From positions 1 through 64,000 of the forward strand of contig FUZG01000008.1 in the NCBI GenBank assembly GCA_900168235.1: 64,000 bases of DNA, in the 5' to 3' direction. The stretch is from Lachnospiraceae bacterium (GTDB taxonomy: Bacteria; Bacillota; Clostridia; Lachnospirales; Lachnospiraceae). Positions 18,157 through 27,612 of this stretch are shown here, piece after piece. The notes under the pieces are model-generated. The model had not been told where the DNA came from. It saw nothing but the letters and a program-made list of their open reading frames with translations, and ran no database searches. How positions within the stretch are numbered: position 1 is the stretch's first letter; every line of letters starts with the position of its first letter. Both the position numbers and the translations under genes were made by a program.

Positions 18157-20517
18157 ATGTATGACTTTATCAGGGAGAATCAATTAAATATCATGCTGCT
18201 TTTATGCGGTGCCTGTGGTACGCTGGCGTTTCTCCTTGTGATCACCAGGTTTATGTCAAAAAGCAGGAAATATGTGCTGATCCTCATGGAGACTATAGCT
18301 TTTTTCCTGCTGTGGTTTGACAGGCTGGCGTATGTCTATTCAGGAAATACTGAAACTATTGGCTATATCATGGTACGGGTCAGCAATTTCTTTGTATTTT
18401 TCCTGACATCAGCTATAGTGCTTGGCTTAAACTTGTATATTATAGACTTGATGAGGCATGAGGGCGGTAGGGACACTGTGCCGCTCCGGCTCAAGGTCGT
18501 TTCGGCGCTGTCAGTCGTAGGGATGTTATTTGTCATCGTATCAGCGTTTACAGGATGGTATTATTACTTCGACGGATATAATGTATATCATAGGGGCAGT
18601 TTATTTCTTGCAGCATATATCGTTCCTGTTTTGTGCCCGCTGATACAGTTTACAGTGATTCAGCAATACAGAAAATCGTTTACATCGCTTATATATACAT
18701 CGCTGGTGCTGTACATTTTTTTGCCTATAATTTGCGGCATTGTTCAGATTTTTGCGTACGGAATATCCATTGTAAATATGTCTATGGTCTTGGTTTCCAT
18801 ATCTCTGTATATTTTTGCTTATCTCGATATCAATAATGAGGTTGAGAGAGCTCATAAGATCGAGATGAATAATCTTCTGGAAGAGAAGAAGAGCATGAGG
18901 AGGCTTTTTGATCAGACTGCTACAGCATTTGTTACGGCTGTTGAAAAGAAGGATGATTTCACAGAGGGGCATTCTGTGAGAGTCGCAGAGATCGCAAAAA
19001 AGATCGCTGAGATGGGCGGTAAGGATGAGGATGAGTGCAACAGGGTCTACTACACAGCGCTCCTTCATGATGTGGGACTTATCGGCGTGCCGGATAGTGT
19101 TATAAAGAATGAAGCAGATCCCGAAAAGTGGGATTATGAAGCAATAAGACAGAAACCTGTTATAGCAAGAGAAATTCTTTCGAATATTACAGAATACCCA
19201 TACCTCAGTCAGGGGGCATATTACAGTCATGAAAGATACGATGGTTCAGGTTATCCGGAAGGATTAAAAGGCGAGGAGATACCTGAGATCGCGCGTATCG
19301 TTGCCGTAGCGGATGCATTTGACACCATGTCGACCAAAAAAAGATTTCGTGATGCAAGACCGGCGTTCATGGTCCGGGAAGCATTTGTAAAGGGAAGCGG
19401 AGCAGAGTTTGATCCGAAGTACGCAAACCTGATGGTAAAGCTCATTGATTCAAAGACGGGGGAAAGAAGTGTGGATGATCTGTCGCACATAGAGAAGGAA
19501 CTTCAGTGCAAAGAGTACAGGAAAACTGTTTCTGCAGGTATCATTATAGAAACCAATTATGTCCATATTTCTTTTGAATGTGAAGAGTTAAAGGACGGAG
19601 AGGACAAGTTCAGCGCGCCGTCAATGATACTTTTTGATTCATACGATGGACGGGTTCATGTGGATAAGAAAGCCATAGAGGCATACAAGTATCTGGAATA
19701 CGGAGAAATATGGTTTGACAAGCACAGTATAGTCACTGCTGCGCGGAATATAAGGATCACCAATCTGGACGGAGAGAAGCCGTCAGGAGAATCCTCAAGT
19801 TATAATATAACGGCGGTTCGGTCGAGAGATCATATCAGGATGGAGCTCGTTGGTCCGGGATTCAGAAACGAAGTTGTGGTAGCGCTTCCTGATGAGACAA
19901 AGGATGCATTTATAGGACTCACGGGTGAAAACTGTATTATAAAGAACATAATCGCAGAAAAATCCGAAGAAAAGGTGAATCCTGCGGATATGCCGAGGAT
20001 CGAGGATGCGATCAGCTATATCGATCACATGGAGTCTGACATAAAGAATGTCCAGATAGACAGGACGAGATCAGCTTCTACAGAGGGCGTGGAATTAAAA
20101 GACAGGATGAACATAATTTTTCACACTATGAGTCTTCCGAGCGCGAATCTGGTATGGCACTGCCCGTATATACTTTTATTCTACTCGGCTGACGGACAGG
20201 TCAATGGACCGGATTACAGGGAGTATGCCCTTATAAAGCTGAATGGAGAAAATGAAGTTGCAGGAGATCTTGCTGAAAACAAATTTGTCATGAAGAGAAA
20301 TGACAAATTCCCAGGCTGGGAGAAATGGAAAGAAATAAATAAAAAAGGTCTGGAGTGCAAGGTTTATATAAAAAACAGAGGCGACCGTATAGTAACTACT
20401 ACGGAGAATCTGGGTGTCTATATTCGTAATACTACGACAATCCGGGATAATACCGACAAAGTCTATGTGGCACTTACCGGTGACCAGTGTGCTATCACAG
20501 ATATAAGGATTCATTAA
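18157..20517 (+). CDS. Seven-helix HD-GYP protein with duplicated C-terminal domains
   Basis: 786 residues. Seven membrane helices (~10-225), a coiled linker, then an HD-GYP domain (~255-430) with EGHSVRVAEIA, LLHDVGLIG (~301-309) and SHERYDGSGYPEGL (GYP ~363-368). HDVGL replaces the usual HDIGK, so the Lys is lost. A region of ~350 residues follows that seems to be two related beta-rich domains: the first ends VALPDETKDAFIGLTGENC, the second VYVALTGDQCAITDI, a laminin-G or DUF1349-like style. An intracellular lectin-like pair behind HD-GYP is unusual. Last gene of the block; a strong terminator follows. Confidence 0.88.
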   Translation: MYDFIRENQLNIMLLLCGACGTLAFLLVITRFMSKSRKYVLILMETIAFFLLWFDRLAYVYSGNTETIGYIMVRVSNFFVFFLTSAIVLGLNLYIIDLMRHEGGRDTVPLRLKVVSALSVVGMLFVIVSAFTGWYYYFDGYNVYHRGSLFLAAYIVPVLCPLIQFTVIQQYRKSFTSLIYTSLVLYIFLPIICGIVQIFAYGISIVNMSMVLVSISLYIFAYLDINNEVERAHKIEMNNLLEEKKSMRRLFDQTATAFVTAVEKKDDFTEGHSVRVAEIAKKIAEMGGKDEDECNRVYYTALLHDVGLIGVPDSVIKNEADPEKWDYEAIRQKPVIAREILSNITEYPYLSQGAYYSHERYDGSGYPEGLKGEEIPEIARIVAVADAFDTMSTKKRFRDARPAFMVREAFVKGSGAEFDPKYANLMVKLIDSKTGERSVDDLSHIEKELQCKEYRKTVSAGIIIETNYVHISFECEELKDGEDKFSAPSMILFDSYDGRVHVDKKAIEAYKYLEYGEIWFDKHSIVTAARNIRITNLDGEKPSGESSSYNITAVRSRDHIRMELVGPGFRNEVVVALPDETKDAFIGLTGENCIIKNIIAEKSEEKVNPADMPRIEDAISYIDHMESDIKNVQIDRTRSASTEGVELKDRMNIIFHTMSLPSANLVWHCPYILLFYSADGQVNGPDYREYALIKLNGENEVAGDLAENKFVMKRNDKFPGWEKWKEINKKGLECKVYIKNRGDRIVTTTENLGVYIRNTTTIRDNTDKVYVALTGDQCAITDIRIH

Positions 20518-20528
20518 CAGTAAAATTT

Positions 20529-20562
20529 CCCCGTCCGGATCGGTTCTGACTTCCGGACGGGG
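20529..20562. terminator. Bidirectional terminator
   Basis: Perfect 11-bp GC-rich stem (CCCCGTCCGGA / TCCGGACGGGG) flanked by an A-rich left side and ATTATTTA. It serves the signalling block and the convergent lipoprotein gene. Confidence 0.85.
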
Positions 20563-20572
20563 ATTATTTATG

Positions 20573-21562
20573 TTACTGGTATTTTTTTACATTTGATGCA
20601 TCGACAGGTTCGAATGGTACGAATACGTTTCGATGGTCTTTGGTGATCCATTCAAGAGATGAGAGTGATTTACCCTGCGCCATAAGGGCAGCGGCATTAA
20701 CGGCAGATTCACCCTGACCCTTGGCACTCTGCAAAACAGTGAAACTCATTTCGCCTGCTGCGATCGATGCACAGCCTTCAGCAGTGGCATCAACGCCGCA
20801 TACCGGAATAGATGCCGGATCAATGTTGTGAGCTTTCATGGATTTAATAGCTCCGAGTGCAAGAGAATCGTTATTGCAGAAAATTGCGTCAACAGACTGT
20901 TCTGTTTTGAAAAAAGCTTCCATCAATCTTTCTGCAGCTTCTTCGTTCCAGCCTGTACCATAGTCTGAAAAGACTATATTGTAATCGATCCCTGAATCCT
21001 GAAGGGCGTACTTTAAAGCCTTCGTACGGCCTACTGCAGCGGAGTGACCCTTATCGCCCATTATTATGATAATGTTCAGTGAGGGTTTATTTCCGAGCTT
21101 TTTTAGTATGTACTCAGCCTGCATAGTTCCCGCGTCTCCTTCATTAGAACCTGCGAATACGTATTTGTCAGCCTTTAGAACGTCTATTGACGGTGAGTTA
21201 TTAACAAATACGATCGGAAGAGTCGTCGCAGCCTCAAGCTGAAGCGCAGTAGATGCGTCATTTGGTCTGCATATTATGGCATTATAGCCGCTTGAAGCTG
21301 CGTTCTTAATGTCATTTACCTGATTCTGAACATCAGCGCCGCAGAGCTTCACATCCAGAGTATAACCCTTTGCTTTCGCGGTAGACTGCATACTCTCTAC
21401 GAGAGCGGCCCTGAAGGTGTCATCATTATTATCAATGGTATAGAGGATCTTTATATTTCCGGCAGATGCTCCTCCGGAGGAACCGCATCCTGCGATCAGT
21501 GCGCCGGTCAGGACACATACCAGCAGCACGCTTAAGATCTTTGTAATAAGATTATTATTCAT
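20573..21562 (-). CDS. Sugar-type periplasmic binding lipoprotein (Peripla_BP_4)
   Basis: 329 residues from ATG 21560-21562, with AAAGG upstream; longer in-frame starts run into the chemoreceptor tail and lack a signal peptide. The lipobox LIAGC places the acylated Cys at 26. The mature protein has the ribose/galactose-binding fold pattern: IKILYTIDNNDDTFRAAL, then AGSNEGDAGTMQAEY, IMGDKGHSAAVGRT, DAIFCNNDSLALGAI and VCGVDATAEG. It is the second gene after a chemoreceptor (34-base gap), and no ABC ATPase or permease gene is present, so its likely job is presenting a ligand, probably a sugar, to that receptor. Confidence 0.88.
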   Translation of the reverse strand: MNNNLITKILSVLLVCVLTGALIAGCGSSGGASAGNIKILYTIDNNDDTFRAALVESMQSTAKAKGYTLDVKLCGADVQNQVNDIKNAASSGYNAIICRPNDASTALQLEAATTLPIVFVNNSPSIDVLKADKYVFAGSNEGDAGTMQAEYILKKLGNKPSLNIIIIMGDKGHSAAVGRTKALKYALQDSGIDYNIVFSDYGTGWNEEAAERLMEAFFKTEQSVDAIFCNNDSLALGAIKSMKAHNIDPASIPVCGVDATAEGCASIAAGEMSFTVLQSAKGQGESAVNAAALMAQGKSLSSLEWITKDHRNVFVPFEPVDASNVKKYQ

Positions 21563-21596
21563 GGCAACCAACCTTTCTTTTAGAATCTCAGAGAAC

Positions 21597-23609
21597 TCAT
21601 ACGCGGAATTGCTCCACATAGGATGCAAGTGTTTCGGACGTCTTTTCAAGGTCACGGGCATTATTGGAAACATCCTGACTGCTTTCCGTGATGCCGCGTG
21701 CCTGATCGACCATCTTCTGACTTGCTTCAAGGATCTCGTCTGCACTCGCTGCCTGCTCTTCGGATATGGCTGCTACGTTTGTTGCAACATCGTCAACCTT
21801 ATTGATGTTCTCTATCATAGATGAAACTTCGACATTAGTTGCCTGGATATTTTCATAAATCTGGTCAAAGGTCTCTACTGCAGAATTTATAAGCTCTGTA
21901 TTTGCCTTGATGCTTGCGGAGCTTTCATTTGCTTTGTTTACGGAATCGCGTATCAGGTTATTAACCTCTGTGATCAGATCGGTTATCCTCTGTGCGCTTT
22001 CAGAACTGGTCTGAGCCAGTTTGCCGATCTCTGTTGCAACTACAGCAAAGCCTTTACCAACTTCACCGGCACGGGCGGCTTCTATAGAAGCGTTGAGTGA
22101 CAATAGATTCGTCTCCTCGGAGATTTCGCCGATAAGACTTACGATATTCGTGATCTTACCGGATGCTTCACCAACCTTGTTTATAGAATCTACCAGCTCG
22201 ATATTGGCATCTTCGATACCTGACATGGCAGCGCTGAGCCTCTGCATTCCGGAACGGCCGTTTCGTGATATTTCAACAGTAGCCTGCATGCGGCTGTTTG
22301 CATTGTCACTGTTAGACTTGGTGTCAGATACAACACCGGCGAGAACAGTGGCGTTTTGAGCAATTTCATTAACCGCATTAGCAAGCTGGTCAACAGTCTC
22401 ATTCAGATTTTGCATTGCAAGTGCCTGAGACTGTGACGCATCATACATATCTCTTGAAACGGTTGCACTGCTGTCTGCCTGTCTGCCGAGTTTCTCGGAT
22501 TCGTTGCTGATGGAGGATATCATATTCCGCATGTTCAAAATGAATGTGTGGATGCGGGAACCCATGAGACCGATCTCATCGTTGCTGTTGGAGATTACGT
22601 CAATAGTGAAATCACCCGATGACATATCGATAATGTGCTTCGTGATATCTGAAAGAGGGGCAATTACTCTGTTTATCACGTAGAGGATTATCAGAACTAT
22701 CAGTATGACAGAGACCACACCAATGAGGATAAGTAAATTCCCGAGTGCGATAACGTCAGAAAGGATGATATCTGTCTTTATAGAGGAAACCAGAACCCAG
22801 CCGGTTGACCCGATTTCAGCAAAATCAACCATATAATCGCCGATTATCTGGGACTCGTAATTTCTTTCTCTGATCACAGATGCAACTCCGCTCATAAGCT
22901 TGTCGGGGTCACTTTCGGAGATCGTAGATGATATTTTATTACTGTCACGGTGGGCAAGTATCGTACCATCGGCTGTGTCTACAAGGAATGAACTTGCATC
23001 AGTCATTTTAACGCCGGAATTAACGATGATACTTATGCGGTTTAACGGCACATCTGCACCGATAACCTTGAGTTCGCCGCTTCCGTCGTCAAGTATTCCT
23101 GTTGCACTTACTACGTAATCGCCGGCATCATCTTTATAGGCTTTTCCGTAGTCCATCTTCACACGCGTGATTCCCTGCCTGAACCATTCGGTGGAAGCAG
23201 GATCGCTTACATTATCTTCTGAGTCCTGAGCCTTATAGAAATTGCCCGAAGCAGTTCCGATAAAGAGCCCGTTTGGTGCATTGGTATTAAAGCCGTAGCA
23301 GCTGTCAAGTATGGTCTGCAGCTCGGCGTCGTCTGGCTTTGTTGTCTCGATGATGTTCTTGGTAGTTGAGAAAAATTCCATATTTGAATCGAGCCATGAC
23401 TGGATATTGTCTGCCTGATTCGTGATGGAAGAGTCCAGAGCCTGTTTTGCCATGGATGTCAGATACTTTTTTGACAGAGTCGTAGACAGAAATATGATGA
23501 TGATGATAGTCAATACGACAACAGGCATGATACATACGAGCAGTTTATTTCGTATGCTCCCGCGTTTTTTTGTTGTCTTACCGGTACGTTTTTTTGTGGA
23601 TTCACTCAT
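21597..23609 (-). CDS. Methyl-accepting chemotaxis protein paired with binding lipoprotein
   Basis: 670 residues from ATG 23607-23609, behind AGAAGGGGG; the seven extra in-frame codons upstream lack a ribosome site. Lys/Arg-rich N-terminus, TM1 (~25-47), dCache_1-like domain (~48-300, with WFRQGI and [18 protein letters not shown]), TM2 (~305-330), HAMP and the signalling hairpin with [19 protein letters not shown] and [14 protein letters not shown]. No C-terminal pentapeptide. It is transcribed from a sigma-28 type promoter at 23680-23706 together with the binding lipoprotein. It may take direct Cache ligands, lipoprotein-bound sugar, or both. Confidence 0.95.
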   Translation of the reverse strand: MSESTKKRTGKTTKKRGSIRNKLLVCIMPVVVLTIIIIIFLSTTLSKKYLTSMAKQALDSSITNQADNIQSWLDSNMEFFSTTKNIIETTKPDDAELQTILDSCYGFNTNAPNGLFIGTASGNFYKAQDSEDNVSDPASTEWFRQGITRVKMDYGKAYKDDAGDYVVSATGILDDGSGELKVIGADVPLNRISIIVNSGVKMTDASSFLVDTADGTILAHRDSNKISSTISESDPDKLMSGVASVIRERNYESQIIGDYMVDFAEIGSTGWVLVSSIKTDIILSDVIALGNLLILIGVVSVILIVLIILYVINRVIAPLSDITKHIIDMSSGDFTIDVISNSNDEIGLMGSRIHTFILNMRNMISSISNESEKLGRQADSSATVSRDMYDASQSQALAMQNLNETVDQLANAVNEIAQNATVLAGVVSDTKSNSDNANSRMQATVEISRNGRSGMQRLSAAMSGIEDANIELVDSINKVGEASGKITNIVSLIGEISEETNLLSLNASIEAARAGEVGKGFAVVATEIGKLAQTSSESAQRITDLITEVNNLIRDSVNKANESSASIKANTELINSAVETFDQIYENIQATNVEVSSMIENINKVDDVATNVAAISEEQAASADEILEASQKMVDQARGITESSQDVSNNARDLEKTSETLASYVEQFRV

Positions 23610-23679
23610 TATGAAGCCCCCTTCTTGCATTAAATCTGTATTTTTATAAGTACAGATTTCCGCACATTATTCAATCTTT

Positions 23680-23706
23680 ATATCGGCGGAAAAACTGTAT
23701 TTTTTA
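23680..23706 (-). promoter_or_regulatory. Sigma-28 (FliA/SigD) motility promoter
   Basis: On the minus strand: TAAA, 15 bases, GCCGATAT, against the consensus TAAA-N15-GCCGATAA. It lies about 70 bases before the chemoreceptor start, tying the receptor and binding lipoprotein to the flagellar regulon. Confidence 0.8.
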
Positions 23707-23835
23707 TACACATTTAGAGAAAATATGGAATTATTATTGAATTGAAATTTGTTTGGTGATGTGCTAAAAATGGTACTAAATATGGTTGAGCAGGAAAGCG
23801 GTTCGTGACACCGTTTTAGAATTGAAAGGAGAGCC

Positions 23836-24681
23836 ATGCTTCATGAGATCGCGCCTCACGCGCTGAATAATCAATATGATCCTGATGCCGTTATAGATCA
23901 GGACAGCATTTTATTTTTTTTTCGGGGACGAGAGCTTTTATGCAGGAGAGAGGATGATGAGATACTTCTCCCCCATGCATCGGACTTTCCGGAAATAAAG
24001 GAAGCGGTCTATCTTTTTGAATTTGACGGCAAGCATTGTTTTATGCCTCTCGATACACCTGATGCAGGAAACGGATTTGCTTATCGTGATATCTGGGTCA
24101 TCAGAAAGACAGGCGGTGCGCCGAAGCACTTTATGTTTATGGCAGTCACCGCTTATCAGCTTTCACACTGGTACAGTGTCCACCGTTTCTGCGGTTCCTG
24201 CGGCACGGAGACCAGGCGCTCAGGTAAGGAGAGGGCGATAGTATGTCCGAACTGCGGGCAGCGGGAATATCCAAAGATCGCACCGGCAGTAGTAGTCGCC
24301 ATCATCGACACCGAGACAGACAAGATCCTCCTCACAAAGTACGCAGGCTCCCGTGGAGCATATCCATACTACGCGCTGGTGGCAGGCTTCACAGAGATAG
24401 GTGAAACACTTGAGGAAACTGCCATTCGTGAGGTCCGCGAGGAAACAGGACTGGAGATCACAGACATCCGCTACTACAAGTCACAGCCCTGGGGCATCGT
24501 GGATGACCTGATGATAGGCTTCTTCTGCCACGTAAAAGGCAGCAGAGAGATACACATGGACGCATCCGAACTCAAGGAAGCCGTATGGCTCAGCCGCGAA
24601 GAGGTCATCCCCCAGCCGGACGACTTCTCCCTCACCAACGAAATGATGTGCCTCTTCAAAGACGGCAAAGAACCGAAGTAA
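23836..24681 (+). CDS. nudC: NADH pyrophosphatase NudC
   Basis: 281 residues. A four-cysteine zinc ribbon (Cys119, Cys122, Cys137, Cys140) precedes a Nudix domain with a complete box: Gly184, Glu190, then REVREETGL at 198-206. The N-terminal NudC-like domain (~20-105) is present. The enzyme cleaves NADH or NAD to NMN(H) and AMP and can remove NAD caps from RNA. The usual SQPWPFP signature is changed here to SQPWGIVDDLMIGF, so substrate preference could be shifted. AAAGGAG stands before the ATG. Single-gene unit, divergent from the chemoreceptor. Confidence 0.92.
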   Translation: MLHEIAPHALNNQYDPDAVIDQDSILFFFRGRELLCRREDDEILLPHASDFPEIKEAVYLFEFDGKHCFMPLDTPDAGNGFAYRDIWVIRKTGGAPKHFMFMAVTAYQLSHWYSVHRFCGSCGTETRRSGKERAIVCPNCGQREYPKIAPAVVVAIIDTETDKILLTKYAGSRGAYPYYALVAGFTEIGETLEETAIREVREETGLEITDIRYYKSQPWGIVDDLMIGFFCHVKGSREIHMDASELKEAVWLSREEVIPQPDDFSLTNEMMCLFKDGKEPK

Positions 24682-24739
24682 GCGCTTTCGTCACCTACAT
24701 CAACACAGCAGAAGCACTCTATTGTATGTATTAGTGTAC

Positions 24740-24768
24740 TTGCAAAGGGTGTTAGAATCTGCTAACAT
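24740..24768 (+). promoter_or_regulatory. Iron-type promoter P1: -35, palindrome, -10
   Basis: TTGCAA (24740-24745), 17 bases, TAACAT (24763-24768). A perfect GTTAG-N6-CTAAC palindrome (24751-24766) starts 11 bases after the -35 start and overlaps the -10. It drives the FeoB-associated small protein and the DtxR-type regulator. Same design as P2-P6 at 36065, 36419, 42597, 46291 and 47171. Confidence 0.7.
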
Positions 24769-24828
24769 GATAGTCGGTGAAAGCACGCTGGTAGTGTGAT
24801 TTGATTAGTAATTTAGGAGGCTTTTTAT

Positions 24829-25041
24829 ATGGCATCACTTATTGTTCTTCTGCTCTTACTGATTGCCTGTGCAGGAGCGATGCATTATATCTGGCAGGCA
24901 AAGAAAAGCGGAACCTGCATTGGATGCGGTGAAGGAAAATGCAGTCATAACTGCGCTCATTATGCTGCGGAACAGGCAGAGCGTAAGAAATTGGATGAGA
25001 TACGCGCAGCAAAAGCTGCGGAAGAAAAGGGGCAGAGGTAA
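24829..25041 (+). CDS. FeoB-associated Cys-rich small membrane protein
   Basis: 70 residues: one membrane helix (~3-23), then a short cytoplasmic Cys/His cluster (TCIGCGEGKCSHNCAHY, ~30-46) and a charged helix. This pattern matches the small Cys-rich proteins usually found just behind feoB in Firmicutes and Bacteroidetes, thought to assist Fe(II) uptake. Here no feoA or feoB is adjacent; the partner is a DtxR-type regulator four bases downstream. A TTTAGGAGG ribosome site precedes the ATG. Expression is likely under the palindromic promoter at 24740. Confidence 0.82.
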   Translation: MASLIVLLLLLIACAGAMHYIWQAKKSGTCIGCGEGKCSHNCAHYAAEQAERKKLDEIRAAKAAEEKGQR

Positions 25042-25045
25042 GAGT

Positions 25046-25441
25046 ATGCAGGAATCAGGAGAGGATTATATCGAGACCATCTATCGCCTGAAGAAAAAGA
25101 ACGGCTCAGTCCGTTCCGTTGATGTGGCGAAAGAACTAGGTTTTTCAAGACCCAGTGTTTCACGTGCTGTAGGTATCCTTAAGAGGGATGGATATCTCAC
25201 AATGGATGAAAGCGGTGAACTGGAGCTCACTGAAAAGGGAAGAAAAAAAGCTACAGGAGTCTATGACCGTCACAGGACGCTCACGAGATTTCTGATGGAG
25301 ACCGCGAGTGTATCGGAAAAAACTGCTGAAGCAGACGCATGCCGTATAGAGCATGTCATAAGCGAGTCAACATTTCGCGGTATCAAAAAGTACATAAAGA
25401 GCGTAGATACAGAAAAACAGGAAACGGTTGGAACATTTTGA
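25046..25441 (+). CDS. DtxR/MntR-family metal-dependent repressor
   Basis: 131 residues. The winged helix (~3-65: EDYIETIYRLKKKNGSVRSV, DVAKELGFSRPSVSRAV, LKRDGYLTM) is followed by the metal-binding dimer domain (~66-125) with ACRIEHVISE, matching the Cys-x-x-Glu-His ligand set of DtxR/IdeR rather than the Asp/Glu set of MntR. The SH3-like C-terminal domain of full-length DtxR is missing. It is co-transcribed with the FeoB-associated protein, so Fe(II) is the likely corepressor. It is the best candidate to bind the GTTAG-N6-CTAAC palindromes of this window. ATG 25046 is taken; earlier in-frame codons overlap the small gene. Confidence 0.88.
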   Translation: MQESGEDYIETIYRLKKKNGSVRSVDVAKELGFSRPSVSRAVGILKRDGYLTMDESGELELTEKGRKKATGVYDRHRTLTRFLMETASVSEKTAEADACRIEHVISESTFRGIKKYIKSVDTEKQETVGTF

Positions 25442-25520
25442 CCTTATTCCTATACAATTTGACAAATCCTGGGTTTGGGAGTAACCTTTCGATTTATAAA
25501 GGAGGATAATACAAAAACAT

Positions 25521-25673
25521 ATGGACAGTATTGCTGACGCGGCCCTATCGGGCATAGGATTTGTAGTTATTAACTTTTTCCTTGTACTAGGCGCTGAAGG
25601 AATCCGAAGATTTTACGAAAAATTCAGGTCATATCGGCGGAAGGGGTTGGATATCCCTGAATCATATCGATAA
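25521..25673 (+). CDS. Small 50-residue membrane-anchored protein
   Basis: ATG 25521 to TAA 25673. Predicted sequence starts MDSIADAALSGIGFVVINFF, one helix (~9-27), followed by a basic tail (RRFYEKFRSYRRKG). A TTGACA box near 25459 and GGAGG at 25501-25505 precede it; the GGAGG-ATG gap of 15 bases is long. Not recognised. It follows the DtxR-type gene and could belong to its regulon, but no palindrome is present at its promoter. Confidence 0.5.
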   Translation: MDSIADAALSGIGFVVINFFLVLGAEGIRRFYEKFRSYRRKGLDIPESYR

Positions 25674-25690
25674 ACTAAATAGAGAAAAAT

Positions 25691-25722
25691 AACGGGGAGA
25701 GCCTGAGAGGGTTCTCCCCGTT
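25691..25722. terminator. Bidirectional terminator before pyrG end
   Basis: AACGGGGAGA / TCTCCCCGTT stem, 12-base loop, A-rich left side and T-rich right side; it serves the small gene and the convergent pyrG. Confidence 0.85.
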
Positions 25723-25735
25723 GATTTTATCTTTT

Positions 25736-27343
25736 TTATGCTTCAGCGTGCTTAAGGATCGCTTCGATGAATCCGCGGAACAGAGGGTGCGGACGGTTCG
25801 GGCGGGATTTAAACTCAGGATGAGCCTGTGTAGCAACGAACCAGGGGTGATCCGGAAGCTCTACCATCTCAACGATGTGTCCGTCAGGTGAAAGGCCGCT
25901 GAGCTTCATGCCGGCTTTGGTGAGGTCATCTCTGTAGTAGTTATTAACCTCATAACGATGACGGTGACGCTCATATATCACATCCTCGCCGTAGAGCTCA
26001 TGAGCCTTGGAACCTTTCTCAAGATGGCAGGGATAAGAACCAAGACGGAGAGTTCCGCCGATGTCTTCGATACCATCCTTGTCCGGCATGATGTGGATAA
26101 CAGGATGAGTAGTCTCAGGATCCTGCTCTGTGCTGTTCGCATCAGAATATCCAAGAACATCTCTTGCAAATTCAACGATAGAAAGCTGCATACCGAGGCA
26201 GAGACCAAGGTAAGGAACACCGTTTTCACGTGCATAGCGGATAGAAGTCAGCATACCGTCGATACCGCGCTGGCCGAAACCACCGGGAACGATGATACCG
26301 TCTACATCGCCAAGCATCTCTTCAACATTATCCGGAGTGATATCCTCAGAAGAAAGCCACTTAATATCAATATCAGCTTCGTGTGCGATAGCACCGTGCT
26401 TTAATGCCTCAACAACGCTGATATAAGCATCGTGAAGAGCAACATACTTTCCGACGAGTGCCAGATGAGCAGTCTTCTTCGGGTTAAGAAGCTTATTTAC
26501 CATGGATGCCCACTCAGTGAGGTCAGGCTTCTGGTTCTCAAGGTGAAGGAGATCGCAGACATCATCAGCAAGGTGCTCCTCTTCCATAGCGAGCGGTGCA
26601 GCGTAAACAGTAGGAAGGTTCAGGTTCTGGATAACATTCTTCTTTGGAACGTTACAGAAAAGAGAAATCTTTTCCTTGATATTCTCATCAAGAGGCTTCT
26701 CAGTACGGCATACAACGATGTCAGGCTGGATACCAAGTGCCTGAAGCTCGCGTACGCTTGCCTGTGTAGGCTTAGTCTTAAGCTCCTCTGATGCGTGGAG
26801 ATAAGGAACCAGTGTTACGTGGATAAGGATAGCGTTTTCATGTCCGATATCATGCTGGAACTGACGGATAGACTCGATGAAAGGCTGGCTTTCGATGTCG
26901 CCTACGGTTCCGCCGACCTCGATGATAGCGATATGTGTCTCGTTAGAACCGTCATTTCTGTAGAAACGGCTCTTGATCTCGTTTGTGATGTGAGGGATTA
27001 CCTGAACTGTGCCTCCGCCGAAATCTCCGCGTCTCTCCTTAGAAAGAACAGACCAGTAAACCTTACCTGTTGTTACATTAGAGCGCTTGTCCAGACTCTC
27101 ATCGATGAAACGCTCGTAATGACCGAGGTCGAGGTCAGTCTCTGTTCCATCGTCGGTTACAAAAACCTCACCGTGCTGGATCGGGTTCATTGTACCGGGA
27201 TCGATATTGATGTAGGGGTCAAATTTCTGCATGGTTACTTTGTAACCGCGCTCTTTCATAAGTCTTCCAAGAGAAGCTGCGGTGATACCCTTACCGAGAC
27301 CGGATACAACACCTCCTGTAACAAACACATATTTTACTGGCAT
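25736..27343 (-). CDS. pyrG: CTP synthase
   Basis: 535 residues, the usual length. Start at ATG 27341-27343 ([19 protein letters not shown]) behind AAAGGAG; the 34 extra in-frame codons lie in the leader. The N-terminal synthetase domain has the P-loop [13 protein letters not shown] and the [12 protein letters not shown] signature. The C-terminal glutamine amidotransferase has LGLCLGMQ (nucleophile Cys ~381) and a late HPEF with its His-Glu pair. It converts UTP to CTP with glutamine and ATP. Expression probably passes through the attenuator-like hairpin at 27374-27419. Confidence 0.97.
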   Translation of the reverse strand: MPVKYVFVTGGVVSGLGKGITAASLGRLMKERGYKVTMQKFDPYINIDPGTMNPIQHGEVFVTDDGTETDLDLGHYERFIDESLDKRSNVTTGKVYWSVLSKERRGDFGGGTVQVIPHITNEIKSRFYRNDGSNETHIAIIEVGGTVGDIESQPFIESIRQFQHDIGHENAILIHVTLVPYLHASEELKTKPTQASVRELQALGIQPDIVVCRTEKPLDENIKEKISLFCNVPKKNVIQNLNLPTVYAAPLAMEEEHLADDVCDLLHLENQKPDLTEWASMVNKLLNPKKTAHLALVGKYVALHDAYISVVEALKHGAIAHEADIDIKWLSSEDITPDNVEEMLGDVDGIIVPGGFGQRGIDGMLTSIRYARENGVPYLGLCLGMQLSIVEFARDVLGYSDANSTEQDPETTHPVIHIMPDKDGIEDIGGTLRLGSYPCHLEKGSKAHELYGEDVIYERHRHRYEVNNYYRDDLTKAGMKLSGLSPDGHIVEMVELPDHPWFVATQAHPEFKSRPNRPHPLFRGFIEAILKHAEA

Positions 27344-27373
27344 GAATTTCTCCTTTCGAACTGCATTTTCCAT

Positions 27374-27419
27374 AAAAAAAGAGACAAAGACCCCGTAGAA
27401 AGGGACGCCTTTGCCTCTT
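27374..27419 (-). terminator. Leader attenuator hairpin of pyrG
   Basis: On the minus strand: AGAGGCAAAGGC, loop, GGTCTTTGTCTCT with G-U pairs, then seven T residues, located between the promoter and the pyrG start. Such a leader terminator is known for pyrG of Bacillus. The Bacillus initiation sequence GGGC is not present at the predicted start (CCGTT), so a different control is possible. Confidence 0.65.
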
Positions 27420-27472
27420 CTGCTTCGCTCACTAAAAACATTCATTGTTTTCGCGCGTTTTTTAACGGAAAA

Positions 27473-27501
27473 ATTATAAGAGCATGATTAAATATTGTCA
27501 A
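27473..27501 (-). promoter_or_regulatory. Consensus sigma-A promoter of pyrG
   Basis: Minus strand TTGACA, exact 17-base spacer, TATAAT: a perfect match to consensus. Transcription would start near 27466, leaving a leader of about 120 bases with the attenuator. Confidence 0.85.
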
Positions 27502-27612
27502 TCAGTTTTTTGAAATAAAAAACATCAAATTTTGAAAGGTTAATGTATTCAGTAAAAAGCGTCGATATAAGAGCTGACAGGTTTTGTTGCGGCTTAACGG
27601 AAGGAGTTTTTT

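Noticed and set aside
26795-27487. 230-codon plus-strand frame opposite pyrG
   Set aside because: Runs through the pyrG coding region and its leader in antisense; composition is not protein-like.
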